DNA from: a bacterium UBP14_UBA6098
Lineage (GTDB): Bacteria > UBP14 > UBA6098
Direction of reading: 5' to 3'
Length of the DNA: 64,000 bases
Assembly (NCBI GenBank): GCA_002428525.1
Contig: DIWU01000011.1
Span: forward strand, 1-64,000
Shown: piece after piece, positions 50,401-57,158 of the stretch
Layout of the letters: every line of letters starts with the position of its first letter
How positions within the stretch are numbered: position 1 is the stretch's first letter
The notes under the pieces: model-generated
What the model was told of the DNA's origin: nothing
The model's database searches: none
Seen by the model: only the letters and a program-made list of their open reading frames with translations
Program-made: the position numbers and the translations under genes

Positions 50401-53297
50401 ATATCGGAGGCTTGGGCTACTTCGATTCGGACCGTATCCGGACAGAACGGGAGAACATCGCTCGGGCCGAGGAACAGCCTGAAGGTATCCCCGATATCGA
50501 AAACGGGGAACAGCATACCATTCAGATACACAATAACAGTAGTCGGATCGACTCCAACCGAATCGGTGACTAAAATATCTATATTCGAGATAGGATGACA
50601 TGCGGAGATCGAACGATGCGCCGGCCAAAGAAGCCGCGCCGAGGGGCCTTCTGCGTCGATATAGTAATCCCAGCAAACGGAATCCCCGACGAGATGGTTC
50701 TGGCCGCATAACTCGGCAATATCGTTGCAGTTTGTGAGACAAACACGAACTGTATCTCCGTGAACAACAGGGAATCCGCTTAAAGCATTAGAATATCCGA
50801 GCCAGTTGTCCGTTCCGAGGGAATGGATCGAGGTATTAATATCTGCGATTCCATAAGAATAAGACGAACCGCGAACACGTAGCCGCCAATGAACGCTTGT
50901 GTCCGCAATAGGAGACTCGTCTGAGACGAGAATACTACACGCGAACGCCGGTGAGACCCAGCTTCCGGGCGGCGGGCTAATCGAGCCGAGATTGGGAACA
51001 GGGCCGAGGGTGTCCACCGCGAAGTTGAAGATAACCGGATCCATTATATTCCCGACTGCATCCCTGACACCGCTAACCTCGACGCGAACAGCACCATGCG
51101 CGAAGGTTAGACCGTTAATACGGAAACTGTCGCAGAACCATTCGACAAGATAGCCCGGCGAAGCAAGATCGATCGTGGGGCCGGGAATAAACCGTATCAA
51201 CCCGGCGGCAGTATCTACACAGGTGCTGTCGTTAACTCTGAAAACAACAGATATAGGCGTCCTGCAGGAAATAATCGATAAATTGCTCGGCTGAATCATC
51301 TCAACAGTCGGCTTGCGGCAATCGACCATGAAGTTCCAGCATGTGTCGCCCAACCAATTCGGGCCACAGAAGCCGTCTGTTCTATCGGCAACCGAATCGA
51401 TACAAACATCGACCCATGTCTCGCATGGGAATGGCCCCACCGGTGAGTGCATAACATATTTCGTCGTATTATTATAATAAGAACCGGGGAAATCGCTCAT
51501 GCTGTAATGGATTCCGTCAACCGAATAGAAAATCTTCGTAGTATCTATCCCTGAAAGCGAATCTATAAGCCCTATTTGAATGACCGGCGAGGCTAAGGCC
51601 GTAGCAGACCCCGGCAAAGGCCACATATCCCAAAGAACCGGCGGAGCTTGATCGACAACAACAGTATCGCATTTATAGGGCGACTCACACCCGTTAACAT
51701 CGACCGCTTTGACCACACAGATTGTGAGTGTATCGCCTGTCGAATAGTTTAGAACATCGAGCGAATCGAGGAAAATTATCATTGTATCCAAGAGATTTCC
51801 GGTGCTACTCCCCCACCTGATAGCCTCGTCAATCGTGAAATCGACAATCGCGAAGGTGTCGCCGTCATCTATTCGGACGATGGTTCCCATCTGGTAAACA
51901 CCATCGCTATCATGGGTTTCGTCGAACAGAATCCACGATTCGAGGCCGTTTCCGGTTGAACATGCAGTGAAAGAATGCGCAGGTTGGAGGAACTCGATAC
52001 GCGGCCCTATGCCGCTGATATATGGAATTCTGCTACTCGTAGTATCGTATAGATCATCGATACCCGGAGTGGAGGTGCTACATGTCCAGAAAACTCTAAA
52101 ATCTCCGAATGTATCCGAGCGTGCCTCGAACAGCCATGTTTTCGTATATGATTCCCCCACTGCAACATCAGTGAATTTGTAACAAAGTGAATCGGCATAA
52201 ATATCTGTGTAATCGATTACAAGAGTTGCCAGTGTCGAATCGTATTGAATACAGAACCAAAGGGAATCAAAGGTCGTAAGAGCGCTCGAATTGTTTTGAA
52301 CGATGCCGGTAAACTCCTTCGGATTTCCCGCCAACCTACAAGAATCAGCAATCCAGTCAGTAGTGGTTGTCGCAAGAGTGATCTCGCCGCGCTGAATCGA
52401 GATATCTCCGAGTCCGTAATAGGTGACCCAATCGTAATACATCCCCCCCGGAATCATCCTTGGATTCCAACGTATAAGAACTCCGGTGACAGAATATGGA
52501 GGTCCTGCAAAACTCGCATCGAGATTAAAACATGAGGGTATTAGCTGAGTCTCGTTTCCATATGCGAAGAAATCCGGCTTAGTGGCATCGTCGATATTCA
52601 CAATGCCCATCGCGATGAGCTGGTCGAGGTCTTCAAGAAGCTCGATCTCGGCGGCGACAAATGTTCCGGGGATGATAGATTCGTAAACACAATTCGTATC
52701 GGCGTAGCTTCCGGGGATGGAGACCGGCGCGTCGTCGCGCATATTGATTTTGATGTCCCACTTATGTTCGATGCCGACGGTATGCCCAAGCACACCGTTA
52801 TTTTGCGCCCTGTATCTGACGCGGATCAGGCCGAGAGTATCGATCGTAGAATCGCCGGTTGCGCTGACACGGACGATTTCTCTTCCAACAGGAGTAAGGA
52901 ATTGGTCGATCTGCATCTGTTCTCCGCCCGGTAGCGGAAAAAGCCATCTGTTTTGGATTGTGTTCGATCCGCTAAGGAGGCGGGGATATGTCGGGGCATT
53001 ATACAAATACAGATTTTTTGATGCACCTATCACAACTCCAAGCCAGCCGTAGGTTTCGCCGTCAATTTTGAAAGTGACATGCGAGGAGGGATTTGCAATC
53101 AAATATGATACAGGAGAATACTCATAAGTTAAAGCGAGACTAGGGTCGTATTGTCCGACTCCGAAATGGCCGTTAATAGTATCGACCCTCGCTTCACAGT
53201 TCCAACCGTTGACCGAGAAATATGCCTGCCCGAAAGCGACCCCCCCTGTAACTATAAATATTGCAACAAGATAGACAAACCTCTTGAAATCGACCAC
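44490..53297 (-). CDS. Giant Ig-like repeat surface protein with C-terminal sorting-type domain (about 2,936 aa)
   Basis: This is the largest gene of the window. The protein has a signal peptide (FKRFVYLVAIFIVTGGVAFG) and an N-terminal beta domain homologous to that of the 1,739-residue paralogue (shared YYGLG). About 21 Ig-like modules follow: nine A-B pairs, one odd module, and a final A-B pair. The C-terminal domain has ASPQPFTPPPPADGYNDEV, IYDLSGRQVAEI and ends SGTVVLAR. Cys is abundant for a secreted protein. GTG 53297 is preferred because GGAGG lies 5 nt upstream; ATGs at 53300 and 53309 are alternatives. It is first in the four-gene 20-kb run. Probable adhesin or surface fibre, exported through the T9SS. 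Confidence 0.85.
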   Translation of the reverse strand: MVDFKRFVYLVAIFIVTGGVAFGQAYFSVNGWNCEARVDTINGHFGVGQYDPSLALTYEYSPVSYLIANPSSHVTFKIDGETYGWLGVVIGASKNLYLYNAPTYPRLLSGSNTIQNRWLFPLPGGEQMQIDQFLTPVGREIVRVSATGDSTIDTLGLIRVRYRAQNNGVLGHTVGIEHKWDIKINMRDDAPVSIPGSYADTNCVYESIIPGTFVAAEIELLEDLDQLIAMGIVNIDDATKPDFFAYGNETQLIPSCFNLDASFAGPPYSVTGVLIRWNPRMIPGGMYYDWVTYYGLGDISIQRGEITLATTTTDWIADSCRLAGNPKEFTGIVQNNSSALTTFDSLWFCIQYDSTLATLVIDYTDIYADSLCYKFTDVAVGESYTKTWLFEARSDTFGDFRVFWTCSTSTPGIDDLYDTTSSRIPYISGIGPRIEFLQPAHSFTACSTGNGLESWILFDETHDSDGVYQMGTIVRIDDGDTFAIVDFTIDEAIRWGSSTGNLLDTMIIFLDSLDVLNYSTGDTLTICVVKAVDVNGCESPYKCDTVVVDQAPPVLWDMWPLPGSATALASPVIQIGLIDSLSGIDTTKIFYSVDGIHYSMSDFPGSYYNNTTKYVMHSPVGPFPCETWVDVCIDSVADRTDGFCGPNWLGDTCWNFMVDCRKPTVEMIQPSNLSIISCRTPISVVFRVNDSTCVDTAAGLIRFIPGPTIDLASPGYLVEWFCDSFRINGLTFAHGAVRVEVSGVRDAVGNIMDPVIFNFAVDTLGPVPNLGSISPPPGSWVSPAFACSILVSDESPIADTSVHWRLRVRGSSYSYGIADINTSIHSLGTDNWLGYSNALSGFPVVHGDTVRVCLTNCNDIAELCGQNHLVGDSVCWDYYIDAEGPSARLLWPAHRSISACHPISNIDILVTDSVGVDPTTVIVYLNGMLFPVFDIGDTFRLFLGPSDVLPFCPDTVRIEVAQASDMLGNTTLDSAWWFIIDTIPPYSDPATWLPVPSDPILAVAPFDTISFVEFPGCIGSFSRRRTLVTLFVTPSGEIDSIWGNDDRVQWVGDQWNLPIPNLDYIVDSDTICIKITHLEDSLQYMTYPGCSPAFAEDFMDFDEWCIRISAGGPMITRRYPLRSYVSCPDIPNGFRYRIFDDDGLDIPTISFLVGPPGGPATTLDWGDFPVDTAWNAYPDDIDVTLHFDLEDYAAVGESVCVEFNRVRDLFGVNNEGVNRFCVVVDTTDPCPTAIYPDGIEIVTRTPLIWAVVPPDIAPLNRTRLAWSLDGGSTWIPESDPSGAAYWGDADTAFLDVALLDPSLWITGGDTVNVCIRNTDLTDSLVGCPMNTCEQCWSFWLAANGPIASALIPGADWVWACPSVDSIVVSLSDPDGIAWASVGVVCSSYVTGVAHHYSWPSGNLRNILPDKLIIIPDVSYTDEDTIAVRVEATDNLMNFINGGPFSFKFIIDHSAPEIIGVTPSCVGDSVADNTPILWFNAHDLWGTTDSLGWCIGFRHPGSVVDWDTICYDDEPSAWIFTGSTDSVGLNTALVTALSPWWVGGDTIVYTIVSVCDETDTCGPNCQSSPDTCYLRIEARGPSIANLWPDGNGIIGCEQPDTFIFVIYDTDEINTSSLALWYSSCSTARVSFGISDVDRIVGYRDGISYDTLYFVPPEVLAEGCYFDISIEALDMIGNNADSNLFTFVYDYTPPAFVIHEPFDSAFSFSPDVIIVFPDNIAGIDTSSVTVSLTYGPCAGVSATSPAPDTLEWRFVAGIPETLIFSFDAISCVLTRGDSACIHVDMACDNSVFCPACTTYDTTWCFEVVQGGPEAELLYPSGLLCPEAYVVFEFDDADSVIIDAMEFTINGMTIPYPGFGFTWDPSTFVLSYDPTALFDTTNIRICISGVVDGFGYNMIPKCWDLRVDLEPPVPTYISPTGHISDHHPDITIEVADSLSAIRPDCFSLTINGEVFTFDGTILSWTPEPAIGEPGLLVWSATLAGDTLEPGPVEVCLVEACDSTGCAENNLLSSYPDIHCWSFDVDTGDGPIVTLVHPTECGLGISCSTAFQFRWNIRDEEGVNPATIAISYGERGLIHNYDITSPELTLVDGDSTLIFSAPAPEAAGEIWITIDEMRDLLGNPRTGFRDTCRFTIDWDAPYVLDFSPEHLSVVGTPYPLIWFLVTDSTYILDYSSVILNIDGTSYPFADPHVYWRGDTVLFDPRIAPPTPFGGGDTIEFCIESLADSTVICPPNVLSDECWTFYVNADGPNLSLIFPDTTLDPMITFCDSATFWIRSVDTERLDTMGVVVVWNGDTVRWADSPSYFRLFSGASEDTVALRPPFASSNGDTVCLSIVSWPDSIGNNYFGSFDMCVVVDLTPPQTDWLSPADGDIVDDWSPDIFASLFDELSWINHDTIRVRINENGDPWGSFPWPLPELSWSGDTIHFTSDNLFTEFAEICVTITISDSTTFSAPYNCPPNDTFIEWCFTIADDDTVGPVVVVPDSCYVRANYDQFQIVVALSDPDGVYDDGSIDTTGQGLIAQFFTATTTYLLPMEIDSVVEYLGAEGDSLYWASTTPGAIPAADIISGMSFGYIIWSHDNDFDFDNPSDRQLSVSDTNWCVVYNNIPPEVVIDVAPNGTFVSCLCPNQSIVISLLDIDTLKSEYLTLEVNGAIHSTASPQITWDPGYSGHHAGTHMLTYRPNSEDCWEHSETVNACIRGVIDQWGNEAEDYCWQFFMDFLPPVAQCIAQADTNVDLSEMDSIIFMLNDLNSGVDPYEIILEVTQIVGGVTRVLLYDILSEPSLRYNPDEGTLVLDLRYAGGLDLSRDDSLFFSLAHTQDLSEVCDPNMLEDHYLCVKYIKPITKCLASPQPFTPPPPADGYNDEVVFDYPGRIDLNGLIKIYDLSGRQVAEITGRGPHVYAWDGYDFNGVPARPGVYVYVVEQGGEVICSGTVVLAR

Positions 53298-53415
53298 CAT
53301 GGCCTCCATATCATTTAGCTATATTGCTAATACATTGTTTTTTCTAAAGTTATGGCCTCTAAATTAGAGTTAAATATAATCTTACGGGCAAATCTTCCCG
53401 CTTTTTATTAAGTTA

Positions 53416-53443
53416 ATTATATGAACGTGAGTTTCAAAGTCAA
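53416..53443 (-). promoter_or_regulatory. Promoter of the giant surface-protein operon
   Basis: On the minus strand TTGACT (53443-53438), a 16-bp spacer and a perfect TATAAT (53421-53416) lie ~115 nt before the start codon. The leader contains a small CGGG-N8-CCCG hairpin. No other promoter-like pair is evident before the four genes. Confidence 0.7.
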
Positions 53444-53472
53444 GTCGATTGTATATAAATAATTTAGTTCAT

Positions 53473-54303
53473 TCATAAAGATTCCCCGATAATCATGCGC
53501 TGAACCATATCTATAGGGCGTTCGAGAAATCTTTCGCCCACCACGCGGAAACGCTCTTCTGCGTCGCTGACAATAAAACGGTGAACCGGCGCTTTATCTA
53601 CGGGCCGCAGGGCGTCGGAGTTCTCGAGCAGTCTTTGAACCTCTTTAACCGTTGCCTCGGCGGAATCGACGAGTCGAACATTCTGGCCGACGGTTTCGGA
53701 AATCACCGAGCGCAAAAGCGGATAATGCGTGCATCCGAGAATTAAAGTGTCGATCCCGCTGAGCCGCAGATCGGCCAAATAGGTCTCCGAAATCATACGT
53801 GCTATCGGCCCCACCGTCCACCCCTCCTCCGCAATCGCGACAAACAACGGGCATGCGCGCTCCACACACTCGATTTGAGGATTCAGCGAGGTCAACTCCC
53901 TCTCATAACTTTTCGACTCGATTGTCGCGGTCGTTCCAATAATGCCGATCTTGCCGTTACGAGTGGTTCGCGCGGCCGCATAGGCCCCGGGCTTGACGAC
54001 TCCAACGACAGGAATCGGCAAGGCATCCACTAAATAATCGAGAGCGACGCTGGACGCGGTATTACAAGCCACGATTATAAGCTTCACATCGAAATCGAGA
54101 AGCATCTTCGAGTTTTCAAGCGCGAGGCTTCTGACTCTCTCCGGGCTACGGGTTCCATAGGGGTAGCGACCGGTGTCGCCGAAATAGATTACTTTCTCAT
54201 TAGGTAATACTTTGAATATTTCCTTGACAACCGTCAGGCCGCCGACGCCGCTATCGAAAACACCAATAGCGCTTCCCGCGTCGGATATATCAATCTTCGA
54301 CAT
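53473..54303 (-). CDS. murI: Glutamate racemase
   Basis: MurI makes D-glutamate for peptidoglycan. The 276-residue protein has the opening GVFDSGVGGLTVVKE, the phosphate/glutamate loop YFGDTGRYPYG, and both catalytic cysteines: C80 in VACNTAS and C191 in LGCTHYPLL. Length is normal. It overlaps the end of rluB by 14 nt, so it is the last gene of the scpA-scpB-rluB-murI run. This coupling of a chromosome-condensation pair, a ribosome-modification enzyme and a wall enzyme is a growth-linked grouping. Confidence 0.96.
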   Translation of the reverse strand: MSKIDISDAGSAIGVFDSGVGGLTVVKEIFKVLPNEKVIYFGDTGRYPYGTRSPERVRSLALENSKMLLDFDVKLIIVACNTASSVALDYLVDALPIPVVGVVKPGAYAAARTTRNGKIGIIGTTATIESKSYERELTSLNPQIECVERACPLFVAIAEEGWTVGPIARMISETYLADLRLSGIDTLILGCTHYPLLRSVISETVGQNVRLVDSAEATVKEVQRLLENSDALRPVDKAPVHRFIVSDAEERFRVVGERFLERPIDMVQRMIIGESL

Positions 54304-55030
54304 ATTCCTCCAATCTATTGATCAACAACGAAATCTCGAATTCGGATAAGAATCTCCATGAACCATTAACCATATCGCCGGTCTCGATTCCGGCAAAAGA
54401 AAGCCGTTTCAACGACTTCACCTCGTGCCCGAGAGCGGCGAAAAAGCGCTTAACTTCGTGGTATCTTCCCTCGCGAAACTGGATCCGCCAAAACTCGCCG
54501 TTTGGAGTTCTCCTCACGAGATCGATTTCACTTGGGACCGCTCGTCTGCCGTCGATAATAACCCCTCGCTTGGCGATTTCGAGGCCCTCCTCGCCGAGAA
54601 CGCCCTCGATTTCGACATTGTATTCCCTTGGCACACAATACTTTGGGTGAAGAAGCTTTTGTGCGAGTTGGCCGTCGTTGGTAAAAAGCATAACCCCCGT
54701 AGTCGATGAATCGAGCCTTCCGACCGGAAACAAGTTTCTATATTCCTCAGGTAATAGATCCATAACAATCGGGCGACCGCTTGGGTCGTTTTTTGTTGTA
54801 ATATATCCCATAGGTTTATTCAATAATATCCATACTGTTTTATCGAGAATTTGCAGGGGTTTCCCCTGATAATGAACAGAATGCTCCTCGCTTATCCTGA
54901 TATCCGGTCTCGTAGTCAACTCGCCATCGACAGCTACCTCGCCACTCTGGACAATCAAATCGGCCTTTCGCCGTGAAATCCCAAGGGCTCTTGCGATATA
55001 AGAGTTAAGCCTGTAGCTATTCTGGCTCAT
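54290..55030 (-). CDS. rluB: rRNA pseudouridine synthase, RluB/RsuA family
   Basis: The enzyme isomerises a specific uridine in rRNA to pseudouridine. The 246-residue protein has an N-terminal S4 RNA-binding domain (about residues 5-60), the catalytic GRLDSSTTGVMLFTNDG with D107, and the family's C-terminal GRYHEVKRFFAALGH...LKRLSF. ATG 55030 was chosen because the S4 domain starts there; the frame is open upstream inside scpB. It overlaps scpB by 14 nt and murI by 14 nt. RluB versus RsuA/RluE specificity cannot be set by eye, but the scpAB neighbourhood is typical for RluB. Confidence 0.93.
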   Translation of the reverse strand: MSQNSYRLNSYIARALGISRRKADLIVQSGEVAVDGELTTRPDIRISEEHSVHYQGKPLQILDKTVWILLNKPMGYITTKNDPSGRPIVMDLLPEEYRNLFPVGRLDSSTTGVMLFTNDGQLAQKLLHPKYCVPREYNVEIEGVLGEEGLEIAKRGVIIDGRRAVPSEIDLVRRTPNGEFWRIQFREGRYHEVKRFFAALGHEVKSLKRLSFAGIETGDMVNGSWRFLSEFEISLLINRLEEYVED

Positions 55031-55628
55031 CTTCGGATTTTGGAGAAGTCTCGTTTTCGATTTCCCTGATCTCGAGTTTAGTGCGGGCCTCGTCGGCATC
55101 TGCGAAAAGGCCGGCAAGCTCCTGTTCATTTGGTAAATCCTCTATTTTCTCGAGTCCGAAAAACCTTAGGAACTCAAGGGTAGTGCCGTAATAAAACGGT
55201 CGGCCCGGCCCTTTTTCCCTACCTTTAATTGTGATGAGACCCTGTTCGAGCAGGGAATGCACCTGCCCGGAGCTGTCCGAGCCGCGAATCTTGTCGATAA
55301 CCGGCTTTGTGACAGGTTGTTTCAGCGCGATGACACCGAGCACCTCGAGCATCTGTCGCGAGAGACGGTTGGCCGATTTGGCGGCGAAAATCTCGCGGAG
55401 ATATGGCGCAAATGCTTTCACTGTAAAAAATTGAAAACCGCCTGCTATGGGCTTAATTCTGAACGCCCTGCCCTGTTTTTCATATTCCTCGTTCAAAGAC
55501 TCGACTATCTTTTCGAGCTCGGCCTTGGAATCGAGATTCGCGATCGAGACTAACTTCGTTTGTGGCAAGGGATTCGCCGCGGCGAAAATCAATGCTTCGA
55601 CAATACTTTTTTTGCTAATATCACTCAA
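55017..55628 (-). CDS. scpB: Segregation and condensation protein B
   Basis: ScpB forms the kleisin complex with ScpA and SMC that compacts and segregates the chromosome. The 203-residue protein has the two winged-helix domains of the family, with VEALIFAAANPL, LSRQMLEVLGVIALKQPVTK and the ending GRPFYYGTTLEFLRFFGL. It overlaps scpA by 8 nt and rluB by 14 nt. A Glu/Asp-rich tail follows the second domain. Confidence 0.95.
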   Translation of the reverse strand: MSDISKKSIVEALIFAAANPLPQTKLVSIANLDSKAELEKIVESLNEEYEKQGRAFRIKPIAGGFQFFTVKAFAPYLREIFAAKSANRLSRQMLEVLGVIALKQPVTKPVIDKIRGSDSSGQVHSLLEQGLITIKGREKGPGRPFYYGTTLEFLRFFGLEKIEDLPNEQELAGLFADADEARTKLEIREIENETSPKSEDEPE

Positions 55629-56379
55629 GTTCTATCTCCCCCTTGCCATAATAAAGCCAGATCTCACTGAAGGAATCGCTCTGTTCAATTCGAAGATGTC
55701 GCTCGCGAACAAGCTCCAAAAGTCCGATAAATGTTGCAACGAAAAGCATCGCAGTCACAGGGCCATCGAAGAGTTCGATGAAACGCGCCTTTTTTCTGCC
55801 CTTAATAAAGTTTTTAATGAAACTCATCCTTTCCTCGACATCGACCTCGTCTCCCTCATAGCCCGGAACTATAAGCTTTTCGCGTTTGAGTATCTCCCAT
55901 GCAATCTTGAAGAGGCTATATAGATCAACCGGAGCTATCTCCTCTAAAATACTGTTCCCGGGCTCGGCCGAATCGGGAAAAGCGCCCTTTGGGTAATGGT
56001 TCTCGTGCTCTTCACGAAAACGGCTCAACCTTTCGCCGATTTTTTTGTATAGCTGATATTCGACTATCATATCGACGAGTTCTTGTCGCGGATCCTCGAT
56101 TTCTTCGACATCCGGATTTGCACTGGGAAGAAGCATTCTGGCCTTGATGCTCATAAGTAGAGCCGCCATAAGAAGATACTCGCCGGCAAGCGATAAATCG
56201 AGCGCTTCCATTTTATCGATATATGAAACATATTCCTTCACAACATGGCTTATCGGAATATCGTAAATGTCTATCTCATCGCGCTTTATGAGATACAATA
56301 GAAGGTCGAGCGGCCCCTCGAACATCTCGAGATGGACGCGACATCTTTCATCGACGGGTTTTTGTGTGCTATTTTCCAT
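55621..56379 (-). CDS. scpA: Segregation and condensation protein A
   Basis: ScpA is the kleisin that bridges SMC heads. The ~252-residue protein has the signature FEGPLDLLLYLIKRDEIDIYDI, the internal LSLAGEYLLMAALLMSIKARMLLP, and a C-terminal winged helix (AMLFVATFIGLLELVRERHLRIEQ). ATG 56379 was chosen; an upstream ATG at 56400 would add seven hydrophobic residues. No Shine-Dalgarno sequence is visible, and an AT-rich TATTTT lies close to the ATG. It is the first gene of the four-gene run with scpB, rluB and murI. Confidence 0.95.
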   Translation of the reverse strand: MENSTQKPVDERCRVHLEMFEGPLDLLLYLIKRDEIDIYDIPISHVVKEYVSYIDKMEALDLSLAGEYLLMAALLMSIKARMLLPSANPDVEEIEDPRQELVDMIVEYQLYKKIGERLSRFREEHENHYPKGAFPDSAEPGNSILEEIAPVDLYSLFKIAWEILKREKLIVPGYEGDEVDVEERMSFIKNFIKGRKKARFIELFDGPVTAMLFVATFIGLLELVRERHLRIEQSDSFSEIWLYYGKGEIELE

Positions 56380-56480
56380 AAATATAATAAAAATAACCAA
56401 TTCAACTCAATAATCAAGCATAATCGGGAATGATCACGGCCTTTTAAACTTTACCTTATATGGTTTCCATTGTTAATATT

Positions 56481-57152
56481 CTATTGTGAAATTATAAATC
56501 GAGTAAACATAGTGAATCTCCATCCGTCGATATCGGCCTTAGGGTGAACCGCAAATTCTTCATTGACAAATTCGCTCCAAATAAATGCCCTCCCAATCGA
56601 AAACCCAAGGCTGTGTCCACGCGGGAAAACCCGCTCGAAACCGAAACTTGCGGCGGCTTCGTAACCGTCGCCCTCAACCTCGACAGTCCGGCCGGGAGTT
56701 TGATAATCTATCTGCATCCATCTACGATTAAAAGAGGCCTCTATCGGGATTAACCATTCGGCTGAGTCCGTTGCCTCGAAATTATAAACTGTTTTAAGAC
56801 CCAAAGAAAAGCTTTTAAAATCGGTATCTTGGCCGATTCCAAAAATGCCGTCCGCGAATTGGTATGCACCGATTAAACCGATAGATATCGGTTTTATTCG
56901 TGCCGCAATATATATTGACGGAGACAATAAATCATAAAGAACGCCTTCATCTGCCAAGGCGGGTGAACCACCGGAGGGCTCGGTTATTGTAAGTGTCGTT
57001 GTGTAGCCGATTCCAGCACCGATCTCGACGCCCTCAAAAACTGCATTAAGATTCACTGGCCAAAGAGCGAGAGCAAGCCCAAAAACAAATATAAAGCCCG
57101 AACGATCGACCGATCTGTCATTCGAATCGAGGTGGTTTTGCATGATCGACAT
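56481..57152 (-). CDS. Small outer-membrane beta-barrel-like protein
   Basis: The 223-residue product has a hydrophobic N-terminal segment (SGFIFVFGLALALWPVNLNA) that can serve as a signal sequence and then alternating strands such as VEIGAGIGYTTTLTI and IYIAARIKPISIGLIGAYQF, ending DGWRFTMFTRFIISQ. The aromatic last residues fit a barrel recognised by BAM. It begins 6 nt after the stop of the Ntn-hydrolase gene and is probably co-transcribed with it. Function is unknown. Confidence 0.7.
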   Translation of the reverse strand: MSIMQNHLDSNDRSVDRSGFIFVFGLALALWPVNLNAVFEGVEIGAGIGYTTTLTITEPSGGSPALADEGVLYDLLSPSIYIAARIKPISIGLIGAYQFADGIFGIGQDTDFKSFSLGLKTVYNFEATDSAEWLIPIEASFNRRWMQIDYQTPGRTVEVEGDGYEAAASFGFERVFPRGHSLGFSIGRAFIWSEFVNEEFAVHPKADIDGWRFTMFTRFIISQ

Positions 57153-57158
57153 CGCAAA

